64,000 bases of DNA from Amylostereum areolatum (Eukaryota; Basidiomycota; Agaricomycetes; Russulales; Stereaceae): contig SAXG01000036.1 of assembly GCA_012932865.1 (NCBI GenBank), positions 390,556-454,555 of the forward strand, written 5' to 3'. The translations under genes were made by a program, and so were the position numbers. Numbering within the stretch: position 1 is the stretch's first letter; every line of letters starts with the position of its first letter. Below are positions 1 through 11,548 of this stretch, piece after piece. A model generated the notes under the pieces. That model worked only from the letters and a program-made list of their open reading frames with translations, was not told where the DNA came from and did no database searches.

Positions 1-1411
1 AGGAAAAAGCACGAAAGAGAGGGACGGTAACATCGAGAGGGACGGTGAAGACTGGTGGATGATGAGCTGATATATGAGGACCTTGGACGGTGCGGCATAT
101 CGGGATTGCGCAGAGGCAAAAAATGTTTCGATGACAAGCGACTTGTTCACGAGGGCATTGGGAGATCTTTCATCATAGGGCGGGCCGTACAACTTGGACG
201 AAAGATGGTCTGCTGTCTGTACCGACGACCCCTGGACCGGTTCCTTGCTTGCGGCTTGTCCTCACGGGTTGTTTCCCTGGCAAAATCTCCACTGAGGCTC
301 CGAAATGACGTTGAATGCGTTGCGAGTCGGATGGCGACGAGACGTACGCATTGAATAAGAGGATGGCGATGATGGTGGTTTTGTACAGGTTATGTACAAT
401 GTAAACACGTGCAAAGCTTTGCGGTCTGATGTCATTGTCAATGACGATGAGTCCGACGTTTTTCCTGCCCACCAGGTCCACACGCGCCTCGCAGTTCCCG
501 TCTACTTTTCACACTTTCAGCTTTCGCCCAAATATTCGCGCCGAAGACACGATGACATCCCCTCATGGCCTACTGGGTAGCCACAAGCTCGCGCTCCTCA
601 TAGCTTCGGGAAGCACCTAGCGACGCACACTCAGACAATCCCCGCTACGCATCTGTCTCCCACATTAAATAAAACTGGATACCAGACCAACCACTACTCA
701 TCAGCCTTTTTCCATCTCCCATCGTCAATATGCGCGACTTGCGCGGCTGCGCCAGACATGACCGACCTGCGGATCAAGGCCATGGTGGTCGAAGGGTTCG
801 CCTGGAGGCGTTGTCGGGATTCTACGCATGCTGCTCCTAGAGGTTGCTGATGGGTACGAAGTGCGACCATAGACTTGATTGGTGCTGCTCAGCAGGAGGC
901 TGACCGCGCTTCTGTGGTCAGATCTGAACTTTGGGGAAGTATGCGCATTGCGTACGGTGCTGTCGATGCTAGCGGTTTCCGTCCCGGATAGTGTTGATCA
1001 GCAGGAGGCTGCCTGTGCCTTCGCGGTCAGATCGAAATCGTGGAGGTCGCTCGAGGTATCACTGCTGGTCCCTCTGTCACGGCTGGTATCATATCTGTAA
1101 GTACATCTTAGGATTAGAGGCTTTCGCCGGATATTGACAAACATACCATTCTCTGGTCGAACTGACCAGGTTTCACATCTCTAACCCTCGTGTGGCTGCG
1201 GGCTTGCCCCAGCCCACCTTTGGCGTGTTGTGTCATACCACAGATCCCATTTTGCGCTGTCCTTGGCTATCCCGTCGGGGCCCCACTCATTCCGACGGAC
1301 ACCGTCTTCTAAGTTCTGACCTATGTTTACTTCTGACTCGACTGGCGAGCGAGCTACCGGATTCGTGCTTCGCAGGAAGTCTAGACCTCCGAGGACGGCA
1401 TACACTTCTAC
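1..1411. other. Stretch without a supported gene
   Basis: No reading frame here shows a recognisable domain or a convincing exon chain. One local feature is a diverged direct repeat near 890-930 and 1000-1030, both built round the string cagcaggaggctg followed by a ggtcagatc block about 30 nt later. The right end is the promoter region of the methyltransferase gene. Confidence 0.5.
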
Positions 1412-1419
1412 TATATAAA
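1412..1419 (+). promoter_or_regulatory. TATA box of the methyltransferase gene
   Basis: The sequence tatataaa lies about 60 bp upstream of the ATG at 1480, a normal spacing for a fungal core promoter. The assignment rests on motif and spacing only. Confidence 0.5.
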
Positions 1420-1479
1420 CCCAGTCGACTAGCCTACCAATTGCATTCAACCCGCCCCACCTCTCACGACAAGAAAGAC

Positions 1480-2730
1480 ATGTCGGCTGACCCCGCCCCC
1501 GCGTCCACAAGTTCCGGTTCGACTTACTGGCACAAAGGACATGCGGTAGATATTTTGATCTACTCATGGTGTGTATCCGCCTGCTAACATATGACTGGAA
1601 CTACAGAGCGAAACCGAATCCATCAGGTATGTGCATACACCAACATCCACGTCCGCAATGTGAACTGATCTCCATTCGAGGCTCGACGCGCTCCATCGCG
1701 GGCTGACGGCGTACATGGACGGGAAACTTACCTTCGCGCCTTTAAAGGATCCCAAAAATATACTGGAGTTGGGGTAAGCGATCCGTAGTGGTCGTTCTCT
1801 TAGCTACCTGCTCATGTTGACGCATGTCTGCCAACTCTCCTACAGAGCTGGGACAGGTACATGGTAATTATGTTCCCATCCGCTCCTCGCTTCTTGTATT
1901 CTGACGCAACTCCTTCGTAGGGCTATCGAGACTGGTCTACTGTTTCCTTCGGCCAAGGTTCTAGCGACGGACATCAGCCCTCTTTCCCGCACGTATGTTC
2001 ATCCAACTTATGAATTTGTGCCAGACGCTCACTGTCACCACTGGCAGCGACCTTCCATCCAACGTAACATTCCAGCTCCTCGATGTTCTCCAACCTATAA
2101 ATCTCCCCGCGGAGAGCTATGACGTCGTCCATGCTCGTTTCCTCTTCGTTCACGTATGTCATGCCCTTTCTCACCCTCCCTCCTTCTCACTCCCGAGCAC
2201 AGCTCCCCAACCCTTCCGCCGTCATATCCCGTGTTTCCTCGCTTGTCAAGCCTGGCGGGTGGTTCATTATCGAGGACGTCTCCATCAACGACAAAGTCGA
2301 GGGCGACGCGCCGGGGATCAAGGCCGCCTACAAGGCTTTGGTTCAGACCTTCACGGACAGAGGACAAATCCCTTCCCTCGGCTCCAAATTGGAGTCCTTC
2401 CTCAAGGAGTCGAACAACTTTAGCGAGGTCAACATCCATAACGCGGTGCTTCCCATTAGCCCGCCGTCCGACGGTGCGTACCGCTGTTCCTACACCTTTA
2501 GGGCAGCTGTTGACGGGATCGCGGGCGAATCGCTGGCAGACGCCAAGATCGCCGGTTTGGCGGACACGCTCAAGACATCGTGGAATCGCTCCTTCTCTTA
2601 CGACCCGTCCCTAGCCCTGGTCGCCGCCGGGTTCACGCCGGAGATGCAAGCGCAGCGCGCGGAAGATATGAAGCGGGACGACTGGACGTTCACGACGAAT
2701 GTGTACTTCGCTTGGGCGCGTAAGGAGTAA
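1480..2730 (+). CDS. SAM-dependent class I methyltransferase
   Basis: Likely transfers a methyl group from S-adenosylmethionine to a small molecule; substrate unknown. Spliced exons give motif I as NILELGAGTGTWAIE, followed by LATDISP (motif II acid), a LLDVLQPINLPAESYDVVHAR block (motif IV) and VKPGGWFIIED (motif VI). This is the Rossmann methyltransferase pattern common among fungal LaeA/UMTA-like secondary-metabolism enzymes. Several introns of about 45-70 nt interrupt the first half; the last exon from about 2200 is long. The start at 1480 is chosen because it follows a TATA box and reads MSADPAPASTSSGSTYWHKG. The first intron most likely joins TCATG to CGAAACC, since neighbouring acceptors create a stop. 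C-terminus is WARKE. The family is secure, the substrate is not. No biosynthetic partner genes adjoin it. Confidence 0.85.
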
Positions 2731-3242
2731 GTGCGAAGCGGATTTGGCGCAGTTTTCAAGCCCATCATCCTCGAACGGGCGTAACCTTCTTGCTCATGTC
2801 GACTGAAGTTCCCTACGCCGTGGTCTCAATTGAATACCGAAACATATTTTTCGTCTCGTTCAACCGAGGCATGCAGTACTGTATATTCTCTACACCAACC
2901 ATCAGCGGAAGGTCCGTTCTCTTCAACCTCTCCCTCGCCATCCTGCACCCGGACTCTTTATGATACCCACAGTACCGTAGTACTTATCTCATGTAGCCCT
3001 TACCGTCGTTGCATTTCAACAATGCCCACTCATTCTCCATATCATCCATCCATCCCGCCGTTAACCCCCATCCTGTGCCATAATTCGAGTTATAACCTGC
3101 CGAGCCGAGCCAGCCCTCTTCAGATGTCAATGTTATATGAGCAGTGTGTATTGCAATCCATTAGGCGTGGGTGTGAATTCTATAGATGAGTGATATAATC
3201 CCTGCGAGCTTTCCTGGGACCCCCGAAGCCCTACGAATCGCT
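2731..3242. other. Intergenic region between convergent genes
   Basis: Lies between the 3' ends of the methyltransferase (+) and the RRM protein gene (-). It is pyrimidine-rich and has no supportable coding exon; both 3' UTRs and poly(A) sites should fall here. Confidence 0.5.
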
Positions 3243-6200
3243 TCATGATTTAAGGCCAAATCCACGTCGTCGAGGAGGGTCGCTTGCTGCAGTACGCACG
3301 CTAAACGGAGGGTCACTGCGCAGACCAAAGGGCCACTTCTTTCCATTCGATTCCGCCTCGGGTGACGGGTCTACTCTCCTGGTGGGTGCGCCTCGCACAT
3401 TCTTGCCCTCCTCGTCGTCGTCGTCGCGCTCTATCCTGAGTTGACGGGCCTCCTCCCAATCCATCACGCGCGAAGTCGTCCGCACCTCATCCCACTCCTT
3501 CCATTCTCCCAGCTTATCGAACTCGCCTTGCACGCCGTCACCCAGCAAGTCGGCCAAGTCGATCGGGCCGAAGTAGGGGAGTTCCGACATGGTCAATTCG
3601 AGCTCGGTCGCTGGAACGCCGGGTGCAGCGGAAGGGAGAGAGGCGCCTTGGAGCGCTTTCAACGCTTTTTCGGCTTGGGGTCTGTCTTCGAATACGACGA
3701 ACGCGGGACGAGTCCTGGATTGGCCGTACTGCGGCACTGGGACACATAACACGCGTGAGTCGAGAAGAACGCGATGGAGGAGAGATAGACGTACTCATAA
3801 TGACTGCTTGCAAGCCGTTCTGGGCCTCGAAGACCGTACGGAGGTGGGCAGGACTATAGGGTTCCACGTCTTCAGCCGGAGGCGAGCTGCTTGACCTCTT
3901 CGACTTCGACTTCGACTTCGACTTCGACTTCTTGGGCTGAGCCACGACGCCCTCTTGATAGTCGGATAGCTCCAGGCCCTTGACCTCCACTTGAGATTGA
4001 GAAAGCTCGTTTTCGGTCATCTTGGCAGTGGTTACGGCGTCCACCTCCCGACTTTCCGTGTGGGCATCGACCACGACACCTTCTCCACTGGGAAGTATGA
4101 GAAGGCCTTCGGCCTCTGCTAGCCTCACGTTTGCCATGGTCTCCTGCGCCCACTTTCTTTCCATGGCTCTCCTCACCAGCTCCATCAGGAAAAACCTCCC
4201 TTACTAAAATCAACAAATCCAGCAAATTAGCGCTAGTTAGAGGGGGACCTTCCTAAAGTGAACTAACGGGCTCTATTCTCACAAAACCCCGTACACATTT
4301 CGATGCACCGTCGTCGACATTGACCTCATATTTGCACTTCAAATACATAGTTGAGGCCAGAAGGGTGACAGGGACCTACGTTGACGTAGTGCCTTGCAGG
4401 TTGGCAGCGGGAACAGGGAATTAGGAAGGTCCCCCTCTAATTAGTAGATTTTTAGTAAGGGAGGTTTTTCCTGATGTCGTTCTCCTTCGCCACCCGCTCC
4501 GCCTCCCTGCCCGCCACCCGCCCCTTCAGCTCTGCCCTCCTCACCTTCCTCGCCTTCTTCTGCCTTTGCCTCGCCACCTCCTTCTGCTCCTCCTTGTTCG
4601 GCACGCGGCGTTCCCCGTCAATTGCAGGCCAGTTGTTGACGTATATCGTCCGTGAGCGACGTGAGGTACGATTGTCGGATGCGAAGTCCAATTCGGGGAG
4701 CATATGGCCGTATCTGACTTGCGCATTGATGGCTTCTTGGAGCGCAAAGACCGCAGCGTCGACGGTGGGGTACTCGAGGAGGGCATAGCGGCGATGCGCA
4801 GCTGCAGGAGGAAGGGTCAACAGTTGAGTTGATGAGTACACTGATGATGATGTTGTGACACACACCTATACGCAGGTCGACGAGGGGGCCGAGGCGAGTG
4901 AAGAGACGCGCAAGCTTGGCTGGACGCACGCCGATCGGAAGCTTGCCGGCGAAAAGGGTGCAAGATGGTGGTGACTGAACCTGGTTGCGAATTGCCTTGG
5001 CCGCTTCGCTCGCCGCACGAATCGCAAGTACCCTGTAGGGCGAAGGAGAAGAGGAGCCCACGAACGGATCATCGAGGGATGTGTGCCAGAGAGTGTCCCT
5101 CTCCAGCTCTAGAATATCTGGGACGTCCGGCGATGCCTCGAGGATAAGCCTTCTGTCGCGCAGGACGAGCGGGTTGTTCTTGGTTAGCTCGAGAGTCCTG
5201 TAGATGTGATGTTTTTGGTGGAAGAGTATATGCGCGTGGTTGGATTGCTCCTCTAATGTAAAGCCAATCAGCGCGTGGATGAAGAAAAGGAAAGGGAAAC
5301 CGTACTATGCCGGATGGCGACGATGGTCCCATAGGCTATGAAGGTCTCGCGGAGCTCCCTCAAAGTCGTCCAGCGATGAAGATTTCTAACGTAAAGAACG
5401 CCACGGCCGCGATCATGATCGTTTCTCTGGAAGTTCGTCCTATTTGTGTCGAGTTCCTCGTCCGGAAACATGGAAAAGTCGTCCTGGTCGAAATCCTGGT
5501 TTGAAGACGACGATGCCTGAGGAGATGGACGCAACGACGGCGATGACGACCCTGTCGTCGAGGAAGGAGGCTGAGGGCTCTGCTGAGATGAGATGGGTGG
5601 AATAGGAACAGGCGTTGGTACCGACGCTGAGACCTTCCTCCACAGGATAAGTTCTTGCCCACTCATCATCAACGGCCTTGAGGCATTCTCCTTCAAGACC
5701 GTAGTGACACTCCGGGCATCGACGAACGTGATAGTTGCGGTACGGCCTTCTTCGTCCACCCATATGTTCTCTATCTTCCCATATTTGATGAAACGCGGAC
5801 GAAGGAGAGCCTTTGTAGTATTGGAAGGGAGGTTTGCTAGAGAGAGTGAGGTGGAATGAACGCGCGAGGTGGAGGGTTCTGCGCCATGTGGTGGTCCTTG
5901 ATCCTTGAGTTCTATATCGGTCTCCGGTGGAGGAAGTAGGTTCTTTGGAAAAATGGGCGTGAAGACTAAGGGTTGGAGGGAGCTAAGTGTTCGCCTCTTT
6001 GTAAACCGTTTTGTTGTGCTCTGCTGACGTTGGACACCATCCCCAAGCTCGTCTTCATCGATGCCATCCACTTCCGGCTCAGGCTGAGGGAGCAGTTTAC
6101 GTGCAAACCGAGCGTGTGCGTAAGACCTGCTTCTCCATGGGCGCGGAGGACATGGAGGTGGGGAGAGATGGTCAAGGACGAGCTGTCGGATTTCAGAAGG

Positions 6201-6254
6201 TGCGCGAGCGTATATAGCATGTCTCGCGACGTGATGAGAACCAAATCCAGCCAT
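3243..6254 (-). CDS. RRM-domain RNA-binding protein, split by an inserted element
   Basis: Multi-exon gene with at least two, probably three, RNA-recognition motifs. RRM-like blocks read SLSLANLPSNTTKALLRPRF and, after a Pro/Ser linker, GVLYVRNLHRWTTLRELRET; a further one follows with CTLFAGKLPIGVRPAKLARL and RRYALLEYPTVDAAVFALQE. The tail is a charged Lys/Arg helix, a (KS)n run from a GAAGTC-type hexamer repeat at about 3898-3933, and a final block starting RPAFVVFEDRPQAEKAL. The start at 6254 (MAGFGSHHVARHAIYARAPS) is the first ATG of the conserved-looking frame. The exon is interrupted at 4184-4475 by a 288-bp inverted-repeat element that adds a stop right after AKENDI. Removing the element with one AT copy gives AKEND-MELVRRAMERK in frame. 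Whether the transcript is spliced around it or the allele is broken cannot be told here. Confidence 0.75.
4186..4473. mobile_element. MITE-like element inserted in an RRM-gene exon
   Basis: A 288-bp segment with terminal inverted repeats starting CAGGAAAAACCTCCCTTAC and ending in the reverse complement. The repeat is near-perfect over about 25 bp and resumes around a GAGGGGGACCTTCCTAA block (about 4236-4254 and 4420-4438). It is flanked by AT on both sides (4184-4185 and 4474-4475), consistent with a 2-bp target-site duplication. It has no coding capacity, so it would be non-autonomous. The host reading frame continues exactly when it is removed. The superfamily is not clear; a TA-family element is possible but the duplication reads AT. 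Confidence 0.8.
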
Positions 6255-6960
6255 GGTATCTACGAAAGCATGAAACGCGTTAGCAAACGATAGCAAACGA
6301 GGATGAAGGGAGAAGATATTCGAACAAATTGACGAATGCGAAATCCGTATTCCAAGTGGAGTGAAAGGCAGGGAACTCGGAATGACGCTCACATTAGATG
6401 ATATCAGCCTATCCAAATACGCGCACAACCTGTTGCTCTTCCAAAAAGAGGTCCTTGCCACGCAACCACCGAATGCCCCACCTCCCTCCAACGAATGAAG
6501 TCTGCGAAACGAGAGATTGACACACTCTGCTCCCCCGGAGAGATATAGAGCAGTCTATATGTCGAGCACGCACTCGCAATGTTGTCAAAACCGGGTCAGA
6601 CGCGCAAACTGACGAGAACGTCGAGGGATTGGAGGAGGATGTGACCGTGCCGAATGAAATGAGTCTTCGGACATAAGAATATTGCAGCTTTACAATCGGC
6701 GATACCGTGTGACGCCAACCGCTGGCCCGCTGCAGCCTGCAGGCATCAGGGGCCCTCCCTCGGCGCCTTCTGCTGTATGTATTGGGAGACATCGGTATCG
6801 TGTATGTACTAAATGAATGGACTGCATTGATTTGTCGACTTTCAATATATCGGCGCACACGGCAGCGAGTAATATAAGTAGTAAGTACATGCAACGCGGA
6901 CTCCGTAACTAAAGCTGAACCTATCTTACAGCAAGACATCCGTCGTCGAACTCTCGGTGC
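6255..6960. other. Intergenic region
   Basis: Upstream region of the RRM gene and 3' flank of the DUF6534 gene. Short frames exist on both strands but none shows a domain or a plausible exon chain. Confidence 0.45.
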
Positions 6961-9136
6961 TCACCCTCCTCTGAAGTCCTTCTTCGACAAGTGCTGCAGC
7001 GGAATCGCACACTCCTCCCCTGCTTCGCGACTATGGATCGGTAGCCTCGGGACAGGGATGATAGCATCCCATGCCCGCGGTCTTGACACCCCAGGTAACG
7101 ACGATGGGGGGATGTCTGCAGAAGGGCTTGCTGGCGCTGTAAATACCCGGCGTCCGCTTAAATGCGCCTCCACGTTCACCGTGGATGTTGTGTCCAATCG
7201 AAAAAACTATGGCGTACGCGAGATGTCAAGGACCGAAACGATGCGAGATGCTAGTAATATCTTACAGGGACACCATTCGATTTAGCAGACCGTCGCGGTG
7301 TATCTTCTTCCGCTTCGATATGGGAAGGCGACACGACCGAACCAAGGAACGAGTTTGGGGTGTCGATATGGCCTTCGAAGGTACGCCGGAGGTCGCTTCG
7401 GCCATTTAACCTGCAAGTGAGGGCAATTGAGCAACGCAGGCCGCGGAAACGGGATGCGATCAACGTACATGGCGAGCATACAGTTGGTGTACACTGGTGG
7501 CGTCATCAGCAATAAGACACAGAACGGAGGTAAAGAGAGTTCTGACGTTTGGCGATCACCAGGTGAAATGGAAGGAAGAGGAGTGTGTCGGTCATGGCCA
7601 GCCACTATGAACATACTCGTAAGTCGCCAATGTGATATTTTGCGGATTCGCTGACGGTAATCAGCTGCAGTAGTTCCACGACTCTGTATCCTCAGGTCAA
7701 CGCAAAATCACAAGCATCCATCGCACGGCGTACCCAGTCAACAGCGCCGTATTGACGGACCAGAGAATCAGCTTGTTGATGAGCGAGTTCGTCCTAACCT
7801 CGCGCAAACGCATGAGCCTCGGCCGTCCGTCGATAATAATAGAATATGTCACTCGACAATCCCGGTCCTGCTCCTGTTCAGGTAGTATATCAAAGGCGCC
7901 GTGATTGTGACGTCTGCGATCACGGAGGAGCCTATCTGCAGGCTCAACGTCGTCTGGAGACAAATAACCCGTCAGCAGCAAGAAAGATCTGAGAGAGAAC
8001 CGCCGCTGACCTTGTAGGAAGGAAGGTCGGAAAATCGCTCTTTGAGGAAGCTGAAGTGAACGTATGATCAACGATGGTGGACCATCTGAGCACAATGATG
8101 TTATACCTGATCACACACATCGCTATTATGGCAGTAAGAGTAAGGAAAGGGACGTGAGAGTCGATGCAAAATACTTGCCCATGCCGATGCCTTTCCATGC
8201 TGTATGAGCCAAACGTACGATCCAGAGTCCATGCAAGCAGGCGCACCTAATTGTGCTAGAGAGAAGACCGTCTAGAAGTGCAGGTAAGAAATCCGAAGGA
8301 GAGCACGCCAAACACGCCTACTATGACGAAAACAAGCAGTTTATTCTTGTTGCTGACTGGATATAGCACCAGGCCCCTGAGCGGGCGGTTCTGATAGCAG
8401 CTTGCTGAACTCACGATGCCAAACGCGAATCATGAAAAACCTGCGAGACATGCATACATTACTGACCATAGGCGGAGAGGTGAAATGACCCACGTCCGCA
8501 CGGCGAAAGTAACCAACACCTTAGAGATCAAGGTCAGTCCAACCACGGTTGCCCCGCATCGTGGGATCCTCACCGAGGGCGCGACCTCCAACTGGTTGGG
8601 GTATTTTAAGCTCCCGTAATCACTGTCCACGGTCGTAGGCGACTCACATCCAAGCTCCTGCCGGGAAAGGTATTAGTGATAAGGAACAACAAAAGGGGCG
8701 TGGTCGAAGGCGCACCATACCGACACCTCGAGGACCTCTGCTTTATTGAAGTTCAGGACAAGGAAGTAGTACAGCGCATGACAGAGCAGGACGATTTGGA
8801 ATGAATCGGCTGCCCTGTGCGATATAAAAAGGCGTCAGGCATGCAGCACCCGACCATAAACTGTCTGGCCTGACCATAGAGCGCCAACCTGTATGCTGGT
8901 TAGAGGAGGTCAAGGATGTGCCGGTGCGACTCACCAGTACGCGCAATAAGATATGGTCCCGATGTTCATGCGAGGTCACGAAGAACCAATACATCTGCAA
9001 CATGAGCATACCATGTAGGCTATCAAGCACTTCGTCAGCATACGCATTACATGAAGATAGTTAAAATCACCTACATGCAGTCCACGATCAAGCTGACAAG
9101 CATGCCCCCCACGGGCGCATACAGCGGATGGGACAT
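6961..9136 (-). CDS. DUF6534 family integral membrane protein
   Basis: Multi-exon gene for a polytopic membrane protein of the basidiomycete-expanded DUF6534 family; function unknown, probably a seven-helix receptor-like or plasma-membrane protein. Joined exons give MSHPLYAPVGGMLVSLIVDC, ILHGMLMLQMYWFFVTSHEH, then SFQIVLLCHALYYFLVLNFN (a membrane segment), TNSLINKLILWSVNTALLTG (the family's conserved cytoplasmic/TM block) and, after another intron, NCMLAMLNGRSDLRRTFEGH. That last block corresponds to the usual 'N-LATLN-R' signature. A final intron leads to a hydrophilic tail ending SKKDFRGG. The start at 9136 places the first membrane helix immediately after about nine residues, as is usual in this family. 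Middle exons between about 8100 and 8700 are approximate. Confidence 0.7.
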
Positions 9137-9627
9137 CCTCGCCTCGCGGTGGTCCCGAATAATCGGGGGGAAAGGGGGGAGACGAGAACGCACAAGACAC
9201 GGAAACGCATATGTCAGTCCCAATGGCCTCGCGACCTAAATATGAGGAAACCCCGCAGGGGGCCCACGGGAGAAGCCTTCTCACAGAGCCGCCGAAAGCC
9301 GCTATCGCATATCTCGTGCTCGCGAAGTCGGTCATCCTCATCCTCGTCTTGAAAAGACCCGTCCGTGGGCGCGTGTTCTCCGACTTCGGGAAGGCAAGCT
9401 GCCGCGTGGGTAGCTTGACTTTCGGGACCGCGGCCAACTAGTTGACGAAAGGGAAAGACAAGAAGGGATGATAAAGGGCAGACGCCCGTCCGAGGGAACA
9501 TGTTCGAGGTACCACGCGTGTACAGTGTGAGGTGGCGCCCGGGACGATCGGGTTCATGGGATTCCTATGTACGGGAGGCGATGCTGACCATCGTCCCATT
9601 GAAGTCAAGAAAAGAGGTCGTGTGTGA
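9137..9627. other. Intergenic region
   Basis: Short frames on the minus strand rich in Arg/Pro do not connect to either neighbour. No gene is supported. Confidence 0.4.
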
Positions 9628-11154
9628 TTATCTGCCTAGTCCCAAAACAAGCCTATTGTGAATACATATAAGATACCTGGGTATAAAAACACGGTTGCTA
9701 CTGCTCGTCCCATGGCGCCCAGCGCTGCTCGAAAATAGGTAAGTCGACGAAATGAAGACGAGGGCATATAAGCGTACCTCTGGTACCCACCACCACGCAT
9801 AGTCCTGCATCGCGACCTTTTGCGGTGGACGATTGACCCACATAATCCACTCTTGAGGCGCAAGATCCCAAGACGGCTCTAGTGCATCCTTCCGCCACCG
9901 TTCGTAGAGGTCGATGTTGTAAGCCACACTAAACCAGGCTGATGTTAGCCTATGTTTACAGCGAAGGAAGGGGACGGCATACCTCGCCTTGGGTACAATG
10001 GCAATCCTACCCATGCCGGCCTTCCAAAGGTCAACACTGGTGAGGAAACACTCGCTCGCCTTTTCGGTGACGTTCTTCCTGATGCCCTCCTCGTCGACAT
10101 CGGCATTCGACATTCGAAACCGAACGTTGTGCGGGGGCATGAACGCTGCGGCGTCCACGACGGTTGCGCCGTTCCAGCACGAAAACACCTGGAGCGGCAC
10201 GCTGGCCTCGAATCGCCATCGGTCGGCGGTGTCCTCCGGCAGGGTCTGGGGCACGGACTTCGGATGGTCGTTTGGGCCGTTGAACCAGTCCACGAGGTCG
10301 TCGGTGCGGTAGAACACGTTCCCGGACATGGCGCGGAGGATCCAGCGGTCGTAGACGATCTGGCCGGGATCCCAGTCGACCGCGCAGGCTTGGTGCATGC
10401 CCTGGCGGCGTTTCTGGTAGATCACCTCGAGGATGTCGGCGGTGCAGTGGAAGATATCGTTGATGAAGAGGACCTCGTCGATGGGACCGCCGAGGGCGAG
10501 GGCGGCGGTCCCGAGGTAGAGTGGTTCCATGGCGAGGTTGCGTGCGGCGGCAAGCACGCTGATGCGTCGGCCATTGTCCTTGTGGGATTCCTCGCGCTTG
10601 GTTACGATCGAGTGGGGGACACCGAGGGCGATGAGGAGGGTATCAACTGCACCGCATGCATAAATCAGCAACTATTCCGGCATGGTAGCGCACAGAAGAG
10701 ACGCACAAAGTCGGAGCAGCTCCTGGGTCTTGTCCGTGCTCCCGTTCTCGTACACGGACACGTACACCTGGCTTGGCCCCAGGTGGGACAGCAGCAACGG
10801 CAGCTCTTGGAAGAACGTGGGGAGGACCTCTTCGTTTTGGTAGAGGTTGAGAGCGAGATAGACGTGTGTTTCGGACGCGGCATGGTGGAGGCCCGCGTAC
10901 CGCTGCTTGTGCCACGGTTCCCAGGTACATGTTGGCCGTCTATGGGACGCGACGAGGTATGCCGCCTGCTGGACGGCGAGCGTCGCGGGATATGCAGTTG
11001 ATGCGGGAGTGGAGAGAAAGAGGAACACGCCAACGACAAACCCGACGAGCAAGATGATGTTTCTCCGCGTGGACAACATCTGCACGAGGCGAGGCGACAG
11101 CAGCTGGCGTCGGCGCCCTCCGAACGGGGGCCCAGGGAGCGAGCTCGCCTGCAT
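9628..11154 (-). CDS. GT69 alpha-1,3-mannosyltransferase, CAP59/CMT1 family
   Basis: Predicted Golgi glycosyltransferase of the cryptococcal CAP59/CMT1 type. The start at 11154 gives a short cytoplasmic N-terminus, then one membrane anchor (IILLVGFVVGVFLFLS), the type II topology of Golgi transferases. The catalytic region follows: VYLALNLYQNEEVLPTFFQE, VYVSVYENGSTDKTQELL, NDIFHCTADILEVIYQK, VDWDPGQIVYDRWILR and FSCWNGATVVDAAAF. FINDIFHC matches the family's FLND-x-F-C core. An intron (about 10650-10710) joins LLRL to VDTLLIALGVPHS, and a second near 9930-9985 joins PKA to the VAYNIDLYERW block. The frame remains open to 9628, but the true C-terminus may lie nearer 9775 at WWWVPEVRL. In a non-capsulated mushroom such enzymes are thought to act on cell-wall or glycoprotein mannans. 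Confidence 0.85.
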
Positions 11155-11548
11155 GGGCGGGGCGGGGGAAATGCGGGAAGGCAAAGAGGCGGCGTGGGTT
11201 ATGACATGATGGATGATATCGAAAGAGTCCTGGTGAGCGTCTAAGAAACCCGGGCAGGCATACAACTGAATCGCCGCGCCGACCAAAAGGCTGTGATGCA
11301 TAAATATTGCGATTATACATTCTATGAGACTACTACTGTACATGACTACCGGGGCGGGGCGGGCGGGCGTGTAAACTACGTGTCCAGGCAAGATGGGTCG
11401 TGGCGGGGTCGTGAACCAAGGGAGGAAAGCGGATGCAGATGATACAGAGAAATGCGTATAGATGTCGATGCGGGGGGTATCAGTCGAATGCGATGTGATG
11501 CAGTCCGTCCGTCCATGAGATGATGCCATGCAAGGGGAAAGCGCGAAC
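11155..11548. other. Intergenic region
   Basis: Upstream of the GT69 gene and 3' flank of the OTU gene; no separate gene seen. Confidence 0.4.

Noticed and set aside
9952..11001. 349-residue plus-strand frame opposite the GT69 gene
   Set aside because: The minus strand encodes a clear CAP59-family enzyme; the plus frame has no recognisable sequence.
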